From NCBI GenBank assembly GCA_964035775.1, contig OZ038318.1:12594801-12658800 (forward strand): a stretch of 64,000 nucleotides of DNA. Reading direction: 5' to 3'. The position numbers and the translations under genes are program-made. The notes beneath the pieces are model-generated. The model saw nothing but the letters and a program-made list of their open reading frames with translations, made no database searches and was not told the DNA's origin. This stretch comes from Osedax frankpressi (lineage: Eukaryota > Annelida > Polychaeta > Sabellida > Siboglinidae). Below, piece by piece: positions 1 to 13,000 of the stretch; position 1 is the stretch's first letter, and each line of letters opens with the position of its first letter.

Positions 1-489
1 AGTAACTTGTAACAAAGGCAGTAACTTGAGATTGTAACAAAGGCAGTAACTTGAGTTTGTAACAAAGGCAGTAACTTGAGGTTGTAACAAAGGCAGTAAC
101 TTGTAACAAAGGCAGTAACTTGAGGTTGTAATAAAGGCAGTAACTTGAGGTTGTAACAAAGGCAGTAACTTGTAACAAAGGCAGTAACTTGAGGTTGTAA
201 CAAAGGCAGTAACTTGAAGTTGTAACAAAGGCAGTAACTTGAGGTTGTAACAAAGGCAGTAACTTGAGGTTGTAACAAAGGCAGTAACTTGTAACAAAGG
301 CAGTAACTTGAGATTGTAACAAAGGCAGTAACTTGAGTTTGTAACAAAGGCAGTAACTTGAGGTTGTAACAAAGGCAGTAACTTGTAACAAAGGCAGTAA
401 CTTGAGGTTGTAATAAAGGCAGTAACTTGAGGTTGTAACAAAGGCAGTAACTTGTAACAAAGGCAGTAACTTGAGGTTGTAACAAAGGC
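1..489. repeat. 282-bp higher-order duplication inside the satellite
   Basis: The variants GAGATTG (28 and 310), GAGTTTG (about 53 and 335) and TAATAAAGG recur in the same order 282 bp apart. The length equals three 19-bp plus nine 25-bp units. The copies stay in register until about 489, where the second gains one 25-bp unit before its GAAGTTG variant. The first copy starts at the window edge, so more copies may lie to the left. Confidence 0.85.
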
Positions 490-3400
490 AGTAACTTGAG
501 GTTGTAACAAAGGCAGTAACTTGAAGTTGTAACAAAGGCAGTAACTTGTAACAAAGGCAGTAACTTGAGGTTGTAACAAAGGCAGTAACTTGAGGTTGTA
601 ACAAAGGCAGTAACTTGTAACAAAGGCAGTAACTTGAGGTTGTAACAAAGGCAGTAACTTGTAACAAAGGCAGTAACTTGAGGTTGTAACAAAGGCAGTA
701 ACTTGTAACAAAGGCAGTAACTTGAGGTTGTAACAAAGGCAGTAACTTGAGGTTGTAACAAAGGCAGTAACTTGTAACAAAGGCAGTAACTTGAGGTTGT
801 AACAAAGGCAGTAACTTGAGGTTGTAACAAAGGCAGTAACTTGTAACAAAGACAGTAACTTGAGGTTGTAACAAAGGCAGTAACTTGTAACAAAGGCAGT
901 AACTTGAGGTTGTAACAAAGGCAGTAACTTGTAACAAAGGCAGTAACTTGAGGTTGTAACAAAGGCAGTAACTTGAGGTTGTAACAAAGGCAGTAACTTG
1001 TAACAAAGGCAGTAACTTGAGGTTGTAACAAAGGCAGTAACTTGTAACAAAGGCAGTAACTTGAGGTTGTAACAAAGGCAGTAACTTGAGGTTGTAACAA
1101 AGGCAGTAACTTGTAACAAAGGCAGTAACTTGAGGTTATAACAAAGGCAGTAACTTGTAACAAAGGCAGTAACTTGAGGTTGTAACAAAGGCAGTAACTT
1201 GAGGTTGTAACAAAGGCAGTAACTTGAGGTTGTAACAAAGGCAGTAACTTGTAACAAAGGCAGTAACTTGAGGTTGTAACAAAGGCAGTAACTTGTAACA
1301 AAGGCAGTAACTTGAGGTTGTAACAAAGGCAGTAACTTGTAACAAAGGCAGTAACTTGAGGTTGTAACAAAGGCAGTAACTTGAGGTTGTAACAAAGGCA
1401 GTAACTTGTAACAAAGACAGTAACTTGAGGTTGTAACAAAGGCAGTAACTTGTAACAAAGGCAGTAACTTGTAACAAAGGCAGTAACTTGAGGTTGTAAC
1501 AAAGGCAGTAACTTGTAACAAAGGCAGTAACTTGAGGTTGTAACAAAGGCAGTAACTTGTAACAAAGGCAGTAACTTGAGGTTGTAACAAAGGCAGTAAC
1601 TTGAGGTTGTAACAAAGGCAGTAACTTGAGGTTGTAACAAAGGCAGTAACTTGAGGTTGTAACAAAGGCAGTAACTTGAGGTTGTAACAAAGGCAGTAAC
1701 TTGAGGTTGTAACAAAGGCAGTAACTTGAGGTTGTAACAAAGGCAGTAACTTGAGGTTGTAACAAAGGCAGTAACTTGAGGTTGTAACAAAGGCAGTAAC
1801 TTGTAACAAAGGCAGTAACTTGAGGTTGTAACAAAGGCAGTAACTTGTAACAAAGGCAGTAACTTGAGGTTGTAACAAAGGCAGTAACTTGAGGTTGTAA
1901 CAAAGGCAGTAACTTGTAACAAAGGCAGTAACTTGAGGTTGTAACAAAGGCAGTAACTTGTAACAAAGGCAGTAACTTGAGGTTGTAACAAAGGCAGTAA
2001 CTTGTAACAAAGGCAGTAACTTGAGGTTGTAACAAAGGCAGTAACTTGAGGTTGTAACAAAGGCAGTAACTTGTAACAAAGGCAGTAACTTGAGGTTGTA
2101 ACAAAGGCAGTAACTTGTAACAAAGGCAGTAACTTGAGGTTGTAACAAAGGCAGTAACTTGAGGTTGTAACAAAGGCAGTAACTTGAGGTTGTAACAAAG
2201 GCAGTAACTTGAGGTTGTAACAAAGGCAGTAACTTGAGGTTGTAACAAAGGCAGTAACTTGTAACAAAGGCAGTAACTTGAGGTTGTAACAAAGGCAGTA
2301 ACTTGTAACAAAGGCAGTAACTTGAGGTTGTAACAAAGGCAGTAACTTGAGGTTGTAACAAAGGCAGTAACTTGTAACAAAGACAGTAACTTGAGGTTGT
2401 AACAAAGGCAGTAACTTGTAACAAAGGCAGTAACTTGAGGTTGTAACAAAGGCAGTAACTTGTAACAAAGGCAGTAACTTGAGGTTGTAACAAAGGCAGT
2501 AACTTGAGGTTGTAACAAAGGCAGTAACTTGAGGTTGTAACAAAGGCAGTAACTTGAGGTTGTAACAAAGGCAGTAACTTGAGGTTGTAACAAAGGCAGT
2601 AACTTGAGGTTGTAACAAAGGCAGTAACTTGTAACAAAGGCAGTAACTTGAGGTTGTAACAAAGGCAGTAACTTGTAACAAAGGCAGTAACTTGAGGTTG
2701 TAACAAAGGCAGTAACTTGAGGTTGTAACAAAGGCAGTAACTTGTAACAAAGGCAGTAACTTGAGGTTGTAACAAAGGCAGTAACTTGTAACAAAGGCAG
2801 TAACTTGAGGTTGTAACAAAGGCAGTAACTTGTAACAGAGGCAGTAACTTGAGGTTGTAACAAAGGCAGTAACTTGAGGTTGTAACAAAGGCAGTAACTT
2901 GAGGTTGTAACAAAGGCAGTAACTTGAGGTTGTAACAAAGGCAGTAACTTGAGGTTGTAACAAAGGCAGTAACTTGTAACAAAGGCAGTAACTTGAGGTT
3001 GTAACAAAGGCAGTAACTTGTAACAAAGGCAGTAACTTGAGGTTGTAACAAAGGCAGTAACTTGTAACAAAGGCAGTAACTTGAGGTTGTAACAAAGGCA
3101 GTAACTTGTAACAAAGGCAGTAACTTGAGGTTGTAACAAAGGCAGTAACTTGAGGTTGTAACAAAGGCAGTAACTTGAGGTTGTAACAAAGGCAGTAACT
3201 TGAGGTTGTAACAAAGGCAGTAACTTGAGGTTGTAACAAAGGCAGTAACTTGAGGTTGTAACAAAGGCAGTAACTTGTAACAAAGGCAGTAACTTGAGGT
3301 TGTAACAAAGGCAGTAACTTGAGGTTGTAACAAAGGCAGTAACTTGTAACAAAGGCAGTAACTTGAGGTTGTAACAAAGGCAGTAACTTGTAACAAAGGC

Positions 3401-5699
3401 AGTAACTTGAGGTTGTAACAAAGGCAGTAACTTGAGGTTGTAACAAAGGCAGTAACTTGTAACAAAGGCAGTAACTTGAGGTTGTAACAAAGGCAGTAAC
3501 TTGAAGTTGTAACAAAGGCAGTAACTTGTAACAAAGGCAGTAACTTGAGGTTGTAACAAAGGCAGTAACTCGAGGTTGTAACAAAGGCAGTAATTTGTAA
3601 CAAAGGCAGTAACTTGAGGTTGTAACAAAGGCAGTAACTTGAGGTTGTAACAAAGGCAGTAACTTGAAGTTTTAACAAAGGCAGTAACTTGAGGTTGTAA
3701 CAAAGGCAGTAACTTGAGGTTGTAACAAAGGCAGTAACTTGAGGTTGTAACAAAGGCAGTAACTTGTAACAAAGGCAGTAACTTGAGGTTGTAACAAAGG
3801 CAGTAACTTGAAGTTGTAACAAAGGCAGTAACTTGTAACAAAGGCAGTAACTTGAAGTTGTAACAAAGGCAGTAACTTGAGGTTGTAACAAAGGCAGTAA
3901 CTTGTAACAAAGGCAGTAACTTGAAGTTGTAACAAAGGCAGTAACTTGTAACAAAGGCAGTAACTTGAAGTTGTAACAAAGGCAGTAACTTGTAACAAAG
4001 GCAGTAACTTGAGGTTGTAACAAAGGCAGTAACTTGTAACAAAGGCAGTAACTTGAGGTTGTAACAAAGGCAGTAACTTGAGGTTGTAACAGAGGCAGTA
4101 ACTTGAGGTTGTAACAAAGGCAGTAACTTGTAACAAAGGCAGTAACTTGAGGTTGTAACAAAGGCAGTAACTTGTAACAAAGGCAGTAACTTGAGGTTGT
4201 AACAAAGGCAGTAACTTGAGGTTGTAACAAAGGCAGTAACTTGAGGTTGTAACAAAGGCAGTAACTTGAGGTTGTAACAAAGGCAGTAACTTGTAACAAA
4301 GGCAGTAACTTGAGGTTGTAACAAAGGCAGTAACTTGTAACAAAGGCAGTAACTTGAGGTTGTAACAAAGGCAGTAACTTGTAACAAAGGTAGTAACTTG
4401 AGGTTGTAACAAAGGCAGTAACTTGTAACAAAGGCAGTAACTTGAGGTTGTAACAAAGGCAGTAACTTGAGGTTGTAACAAAGGCAGTAACTTGAGGTTG
4501 TAACAAAGGCAGTAACTTGAGGTTGTAACAGAGGCAGTAACTTGTAACAAAGGCAGTAACTTGAGGTTGTAACAAAGGCAGTAACTTGTAACAAAGGCAG
4601 TAACTTGAGGTTGTAACAAAGGCAGTAACTTGTAACAAAGGCAGTAACTTGAGGTTGTAACAAAGGCAGTAACTTGAGGTTGTAACAAAGGCAGTAACTT
4701 GTAACAAAGGCAGTAACTTGAGGTTGTAACAAAGGCAGTAACTTATAACAAACGCAGTAACTTGAGGTTGTAACAAAGGCAGTAACTTGTAACAAAGGCA
4801 GTAACTTGAGGTTGTAACAAAGGCAGTAACTTGAGGTTGTAACAAAGGCAATAACTTGTAACAAAGGCAGTAACTTGAGGTTGTAACAAAGGCAGTAACT
4901 TGTAACAAAGGCAGTAACTTGAGGTTGTAACAAAGGCAGTAACTTGAGGTTGTAACAAAGGCAGTAACTTGTAACAAAGGCAGTAACTTGAGGTTGTAAC
5001 AAAGGCAGTAACTTGAGGTTGTAACAAAGGCAGTAACTTGAGGTTGTAACAAAGGCAGTAACTTGTAACAAAGGCAGTAACTTGAAGTTGTAACAAAGGC
5101 AGTAACTTGAGGTTGTAACAAAGGCAATAACTTGTAACAAAGGCAGTAACTTGAGGTTGTAACAAAGGCAGTAACTTGTAACAAAGGCAGTAACTTGAGG
5201 TTGTAACAAAGGCAGTAACTTGTAACAAAGGCAGTAACTTAAGGTTGTAACAAAGGCAGTAACTTGAGGTTGTAACAAAGGCAGTAACTTGTAACAAAGG
5301 CAGTAACTTGAGGTTGTAACAAAGGCAGTAACTTGTAACAAAGGCAGTAACTTGAGGTTGTAACAAAGGCAGTAACTTGAGGTTGTAACAAAGGCAGTAA
5401 CTTGTAACAAAGGCAGTAACTTGAGGTTGTAACAAAGGCAGTAACTTGAGGTTGTAACAAAGGCAGTAACTTGTAACAAAGGCAGTAACTTGAGGTTGTA
5501 ACAAAGGCAGTAACTTGAGGTTGTAACAAAGGCAGTAACTTGAGGTTGTAACAAAGGCAGTAACTTGTAACAAAGGCAGTAACTTGAGGTTGTAACAAAG
5601 GCAGTAACTTGAGGTTGTAACAAAGGCAGTAACTTGAGGTTGTAACAAAGGCAGTAACTTGAGGTTGTAACAAAGGCAGTAACTTGTAACAAAGGCAGT

Positions 5700-8600
5700 A
5701 ACTTGAGGTTGTAACAAAGGCAGTAACTTGAGTTTGTAACAAAGGCAGTAACTCGAGGTTGTAACAAAGGCAGTAACTTGAGGTTGTAACAAAGGCAGTA
5801 ACTTGAGGTTGTAACAAAGGCAGTAACTTGAAGTTGTAACAAAGGCAGTAACTTGTAACAAAGGCAGTAACTTGAGGTTGTAACAAAGGCAGTAACTTAA
5901 GGTTGTAACAAAGGCAGTAACTTGTAACAAAGGCAGTAACTTGAAGTTGTAACAAAGGCAGTAACTTGTAACAAAGGCAGTAACTTGAAGTTGTAACAAA
6001 GGCAGTAACTTATAACAAAGGCAGTAACTTGTAACAAAGGCAGTAACTTGAGGTTGTAACAAAGGCAGTAACTTGAGGTTGTAACAAAGGCAGTAACTTG
6101 TAACAAAGGCAGTAACTTGTAACAAAGGCAGTAACTTGAGGTTGTAACAAAGGCAGTAACTTGAGGTTGTAACAAAGGCAGTAACTTGTAACAAAGGTAG
6201 TAACTTGAGGTTGTAACAAAGGCAGTAACTTGAAGTTGTAACAAAGGCAGTAACTTGTAACAAAGGCAGTAACTTGAGGTTGTAACAAAGGCAGTAACTT
6301 AAGGTTGTAACAAAGGCAGTAACTTGTAACAAAGGCAGTAACTTGAGGTTGTAACAAAGGCAGTAACTTGAGGTTATAACAAAGGCAGTAACTTGAGGTT
6401 GTAACAAAGGCAGTAACTTGAGGTTGTAACAAAGGCAGTAACTTGTAACAAAGGCAGTAACTTGAGGTTGTAACAAAGGCAGTAACTTGTAACAAAGGCA
6501 GTAACTTGAGGTTGTAACAAAGGCAGTAACTTGTAACAAAGGCAGTAACTTGTAACAAAGGCAGTAACTTAAGGTTGTAACAAAGGCAGTAACTTGAGGT
6601 TGTAACAAAGGCAGTAACTTGTAACAAAGGCAGTAACTTGAGGTTGTAACAAAGGCAGTAACTTGAAGTTGTAACAAAGGCAGTAACTTGTAACAAAGGC
6701 AGTAACTTAAGGTTGTAACAAAGGCAGTAACTTAAGGTTGTAACAAAGGCAGTAACTTGTAACAAAGGCAGTAACTTGAGGTTGTAACAAAGGCAGTAAC
6801 TTGAGGTTGTAACAAAGGCAGTAACTTGTAACAAAGGCAGTAACTTGAGGTTGTAACAAAGGCAGTAACTTGTAACAAAGGCAGTAACTTGAGGTTGTAA
6901 CAAAGGCAGTAACTTGAGGTTGTAACAAAGGCAGTAACTTGAGGTTGTAACAAAGGCATTAACTTGTAACAAAGGCAGTAACTTGAGGTTGTAACAAAGG
7001 CAGTAACTTGAAGTTGTAACAAAGGCAGTAACTTGTAACAAAGGCAGTAACTTGAGGTTGTAACAAAGGCAGTAACTTGTAACAAAGGCAGTAACTTGAG
7101 GTTGTAACAAAGGCAGTAACTTGTAACAAAGTCAGTAACTTGAGGTTGTAACAAAGGCAGTAACTTGAGGTTGTAACAAAGGCAGTAACTTGTAACAAAG
7201 GCAGTAACTTGAGGTTGTAACAAAGGCAGTAACTTGTAACAAAGGCAGTAACTTGAGGTTGTAACAAAGGCAGTAACTTGTAACAAAGGCAGTAACTTGT
7301 AACAAAGGCAGTAACTTAAGGTTGTAACAAAGGCAGTAACTTGAGGTTATAACAAAGGCAGTAACTTGTAACAAAGGCAGTAACTTGAGGTTGTAACAAA
7401 GGCAGTAACTTGTAACAAAGGCAGTAACTTGAGGTTGTAACAAAGGCAGTAACTTGTAACAAAGGCAGTAACTTGAGGTTGTAACAAAGGCAGTAACTTG
7501 AGGTTGTAACAAAGGCAGTAACTTGAGGTTGTAACAAAGGCAGTAACTTGTAACAAAGGCAGTAACTTGTAACAAAGGCAGTAACTTGAGGTTGTAACAA
7601 AGGCAGTAACTTGAGGTTGTAACAAAGGCAGTAACTTGAGGTTGTAACAAAGGCAGTAACTTGAGGTTGTAACAAAGGCAGTAACTTGAGGTTGTAACAA
7701 AGGCAGTAACTTGAGGTTGTAACAAAGGCAGTAACTTGTAACAAAGGCAGTAACTTGAGGTTGTAACAAAGGCAGTAACTTGTAACAAAGGCAGTAACTT
7801 GAGGTTGTAACAAAGGCAGTAACTTGTAACAAAGGCAGTAACTTGAGGTTGTAACAAAGGCAGTAACTTGTAACAAAGGCAGTAACTTGAGGTTGTAACA
7901 AAGGCAGTAACTTGAGGTTGTAACAAAGGCAGTAACTTGAGGTTGTAACAAAGGCAGTAACTTGTAACAAAGGCAGTAACTTGAGGTTGTAACAAAGGCA
8001 GTAACTTGAGTTTGTAACAAAGGCAGTAACTCGAGGTTGTAACAAAGGCAGTAACTTGTAACAAAGGCAGTAACTTGAGGTTGTAACAAAGGCAGTAACT
8101 TGAGGTTGTAACAAAGGCAGTAACTTGAAGTTGTAACAAAGGCAGTAACTTGTAACAAAGGCAGTAACTTGAGGTTGTAACAAAGGCAGTAACTTAAGGT
8201 TGTAACAAAGGCAGTAACTTGTAACAAAGGCAGTAACTTGAAGTTGTAACAAAGGCAGTAACTTGTAACAAAGGCAGTAACTTGAAGTTGTAACAAAGGC
8301 AGTAACTTATAACAAAGGCAGTAACTTGTAACAAAGGCAGTAACTTGAGGTTGTAACAAAGGCAGTAACTTGAGGTTGTAACAAAGGCAGTAACTTGTAA
8401 CAAAGGCAGTAACTTGTAACAAAGGCAGTAACTTGAGGTTGTAACAAAGGCAGTAACTTGAGGTTGTAACAAAGGCAGTAACTTGTAACAAAGGTAGTAA
8501 CTTGAGGTTGTAACAAAGGCAGTAACTTGAAGTTGTAACAAAGGCAGTAACTTGTAACAAAGGCAGTAACTTGAGGTTGTAACAAAGGCAGTAACTTAAG

Positions 8601-8900
8601 GTTGTAACAAAGGCAGTAACTTGTAACAAAGGCAGTAACTTGAGGTTGTAACAAAGGCAGTAACTTGAGGTTATAACAAAGGCAGTAACTTGAGGTTGTA
8701 ACAAAGGCAGTAACTTGAGGTTGTAACAAAGGCAGTAACTTGTAACAAAGGCAGTAACTTGAGGTTGTAACAAAGGCAGTAACTTGTAACAAAGGCAGTA
8801 ACTTGAGGTTGTAACAAAGGCAGTAACTTGAGGTTGTAACAAAGGCAGTAACTTGAGGTTGTAACAAAGGCAGTAACTTGTAACAAAGGCAGTAACTTAA
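5700..8900. repeat. Duplicated satellite block, offset 2,278 then 2,297 bp
   Basis: The landmark GAGTTTG followed by ACTCGAGG occurs at about 5,730/5,751 and again at 8,008/8,029, an offset of 2,278 bp. Further right, a 348-bp stretch from 5,897 and one from 8,194 translate identically on the minus strand, now at an offset of 2,297. The 19-bp change between the two offsets is one extra short unit in the right copy, visible near 8,050. The outer limits given are approximate. Confidence 0.8.
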
Positions 8901-10047
8901 GGTTGTAACAAAGGCAGTAACTTGTAACAAAGGCAGTAACTTAAGGTTGTAACAAAGGCAGTAACTTGAGGTTGTAACAAAGGCAGTAACTTGAGGTTGT
9001 AACAAAGGCAGTAACTTGAAGTTGTAACAAAGGCAGTAACTTGTAACAAAGTCAGTAACTTGAGGTTGTAACAAAGGCAGTAACTTGAGGTTGTAACAAA
9101 GGCAGTAACTTGTAACAAAGGCAGTAACTTGAGGTTGTAACAAAGGCAGTAACTTGTAACAAAGGCAGTAACTTGTAACAAAGGCAGTAACTTAAGGTTG
9201 TAACAAAGGCAGTAACTTGAGGTTGTAACAAAGGCAGTAACTTGTAACAAAGGCAGTAACTTGAGGTTGTAACAAAGGCAGTAACTTGAAGTTGTAACAA
9301 AGGCAGTAACTTGTAACAAAGGCAGTAACTTGTAACAAAGGCAGTAACTTAAGGTTGTAACAAAGGCAGTAACTTAAGGTTGTAACAAAGGCAGTAACTT
9401 GTAACAAAGGCAGTAACTTGAGGTTGTAACAAAGGCAGTAACTTGTAACAAAGGCAGTAACTTGAGGTTGTAACAAAGGCAGTAACTTGAGGTTGTAACA
9501 AAGGCAGTAACTTGAGGTTGTAACAAAGGCAGTAACTTGTAACAAAGGCAGTAACTTGAGGTTGTAACAAAGGCAGTAACTTGTAACAAATGCAGTAACT
9601 TGAGGTTGTAACAAAGGCAGTAACTTGTAACAAAGGCAGTAACTTGAGGTTGTAACAAAGGCAGTAACTTGAGGTTGTAACAAAGGCAGTAACTTGAGGT
9701 TGTAACAAAGGCATTAACTTGTAACAAAGGCAGTAACTTGAGGTTGTAACAAAGGCAGTAACTTGAAGTTGTAACAAAGGCAGTAACTTGTAACAAAGTC
9801 AGTAACTTGAGGTTGTAACAAAGGCAGTAACTTGAGGTTGTAACAAAGGCAGTAACTTGTAACAAAGGCAGTAACTTGAGGTTGTAACAAAGGCAGTAAC
9901 TTGTAACAAAGGCAGTAACTTGTAACAAAGGCAGTAACTTAAGGTTGTAACAAAGGCAGTAACTTGAGGTTGTAACAAAGGCAGTAACTTGTAACAAAGG
10001 CAGTAACTTGAGGTTGTAACAAAGGCAGTAACTTGAAGTTGTAACAA
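7131..10047. repeat. Three satellite blocks sharing the AAAGTCAG variant
   Basis: The rare change AAAGTCAG occurs at 7,131, 9,051 and 9,798. The last two head stretches of at least 249 bp (9,052-9,300 and 9,799-10,047) that translate identically, 747 bp apart; that spacing equals thirteen 19-bp plus twenty 25-bp units. The first is 1,920 bp to the left, also a whole-unit distance. This is a block copied at least twice. Confidence 0.75.
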
Positions 10048-13000
10048 AGGCAGTAACTTGTAACAAAGGCAGTAACTTGTAACAAAGGCAGTAACTTAAG
10101 GTTGTAACAAAGGCAGTAACTTGAGGTTGTAACAAAGGCAGTAACTTGTAACAAAGGCAGTAACTTAAGGTTATAACAAAGGCAGTAACTTGAGGTTGTA
10201 ACAAAGGCAGTAACTTAAGGTTGTAACAAAGGCAGTAACTTGTAACAAAGGCAGTAACTTGAGGTTGTAACAAAGGCAGTAACTTGTAACAAAGGCAGTA
10301 ACTTGAGGTTGTAACAAAGGCAGTAACTTGTAACAAAGGCAGTAACTTAAGGTTGTAACAAAGGCAGTAACTTGTAACAAAGGCAGTAACTTGAGGTTGT
10401 AACAAAGGCAGTAACTTGTAACAAAGGCAGTAACTTAAGGTTGTAACAAAGGCAGTAACTTGTAACAAAGGCAGTAACTTGAGGTTGTAACAAAGGCAGT
10501 AACTTGTAACAAAGGCAGTAACTTAAGGTTGTAACAAAGGCAGTAACTTGAGGTTGTAACAAAGGCAGTAACTTGTAACAAAGGCAGTAACTTAAGGTTG
10601 TAACAAAGGCAGTAACTTGTAACAAAGGCAGTAACTTAAGGTTGTAACAAAGGCAGTAACTTGAGGTTGTAACAAAGGCAGTAACTTGTAACAAAGGCAG
10701 TAACTTAAGGTTGTAACAAAGGCAGTAACTTGTAACAAAGGCAGTAACTTGAGGTTGTAACAAAGGCAGTAACTTGTAACAAAGGCAGTAACTTGAAGTT
10801 GTAACAAAGGCAGTAACTTGAGGTTGTAACAAAGGCAGTAACTTGTAACAAAGGCAGTAACTTGAGGTTGTAACAAAGGCAGTAACTTGTAACAAAGGCA
10901 GTAACTTAAGGTTATAACAAAGGCAGTAACTTGAGGTTGTAACAAAGGCAGTAACTTGTAACAAAGGCAGTAACTTAAGGTTGTAACAAAGGCAGTAACT
11001 TGTAACAAAGGCAGTAACTTGAGGTTGTAACAAAGGCAGTAACTTAAGGTTATAACAAAGGCAGTAACTTGAGGTTGTAACAAAGGCAGTAACTTGAGGT
11101 TGTAACAAAGGCAGTAACTTGAGGTTGTAACAAAGGCAGTAACTTGTAACAAAGGCAGTAACTTGAGGTTGTAACAAAGGCAGTAACTTGAGGTTGTAAC
11201 AAAGGCAGTAACTTGAGGTTATAACAAAGGCAGTAACTTGAGGTTGTAACAAAGGCAGTAACTTGAGGTTGTAACAAAGGCAGTAACTTAAGGTTATAAC
11301 AAAGGCAGTAACTTGAGGTTGTAACAAAGGCAGTAACTTGAGGTTGTAACAAAGGCAGTAACTTGAGGTTGTAACAAAGGCAGTAACTTAAGGTTATAAC
11401 AAAGGCAGTAACTTGAGGTTGTAACAAAGGCAGTAACTTGAGGTTGTAACAAAGGCAGTAACTTGAGGTTGTAACAAAGGCAATAACTTGTAACAAAGGC
11501 AGTAACTTGAAGTTGTAACAAAGGCAGTAATTTGTAACAAAGGCAGTAACTTGAGGTTGTAACAAAGGCAGTAACTTGTAACAAAGGCAGTAACTTGTAA
11601 CAAAGGCAGTAACTTAAGGTTATAACAAAGGCAGTAACTTGAGGTTGTAACAAAGGCAGTAACTTAAGGTTATAACAAAGGCAGTAACTTGAGGTTGTAA
11701 CAAAGGCAGTAACTTAAGGTTGTAACAAAGGCAGTAACTTGAGGTTGTAACAAAGGCAGTAACTTAAGGTTGTAACAAAGGCAGTAACTTAAGGTTGTAA
11801 CAAAGGCAGTAACTTGTAACAAAGGCAGTAACTTGAGGTTGTAACAAAGGCAGTAACTTGTAACAAAGGCAGTAACTTGAGGTTGTAACAAAGGCAGTAA
11901 CTTGTAACAAAGGCAGTAACTTGAGGTTGTAACAAAGGCAGTAACTTAAGGTTGTAACAAAGGCAGTAACTTGTAACAAAGGCAGTAACTTGAGGTTGTA
12001 ACAAAGGCAGTAACTTGAGGTTGTAACAAAGGCAATAACTTGTAACAAAGGCAGTAACTTGAGGTTGTAACAAAGGCAGTAACTTGTAACAAAGGCAGTA
12101 ACTTGAGGTTGTAACAAAGGCAGTAACTTGTAACAAAGGCAGTAACTTAAGGTTGTAACAAAGGCAGTAACTTAAGGTTGTAACAAAGGCAGTAACTTGT
12201 AACAAAGGCAGTAACTTGAGGTTGTAACAAAGGCAGTAACTTGAGGTTGTAACAAAGGCAGTAACTTGAGGTTGTAACAAAGGCAGTAACTTGAGGTTGT
12301 AACAAAGGCAGTAACTTGTAACAAAGGCAGTAACTTAAGGTTGTAACAAAGGCAGTAACTTGTAACAAAGGCAGTAACTTGAGGTTGTAACAAAGGCAGT
12401 AACTTGTAACAAAGGCAGTAACTTGAGGTTGTAACAAAGGCAGTAACTTGTAACAAAGGCAGTAACTTGAGGTTGTAACAAAGGCAGTAACTTGTAACAA
12501 AGGCAGTAACTTAAGGTTGTAACAAAGGCAGTAACTTGTAACAAAGGCAGTAACTTGAGGTTGTAACAAAGGCAGTAACTTGTAACAAAGGCAGTAACTT
12601 GAGGTTGTAACAAAGGCAGTAACTTGTAACAAAGGCAGTAACTTGAGGTTGTAACAAAGGCAGTAACTTGTAACAAAGGCAGTAACTTAAGGTTGTAACA
12701 AAGGCAGTAACTTGAGTTTGTAACAAAGGCAGTAACTTGAGGTTGTAACAAAGGCAGTAACTTGAGGTGGTAACAAAGGCAGTAACTTGTAACAAAGGCA
12801 GTAACTTGAGGTTGTAACAAAGGCAGTAACTTGAGGTTGTAACAAAGGCAGTAACTTGTAACAAAGGCAGTAACTTGAGGTTGTAACAAAGGCAGTAACT
12901 TGAGGTTCTAACAAAGGCAGTAACTTGTAACAAAGGCAGTAACTTGAAGTTGTAACAAAGGCAGTAACTTGAGGTTGTAACAAAGGCAGTAACTTGAGGT

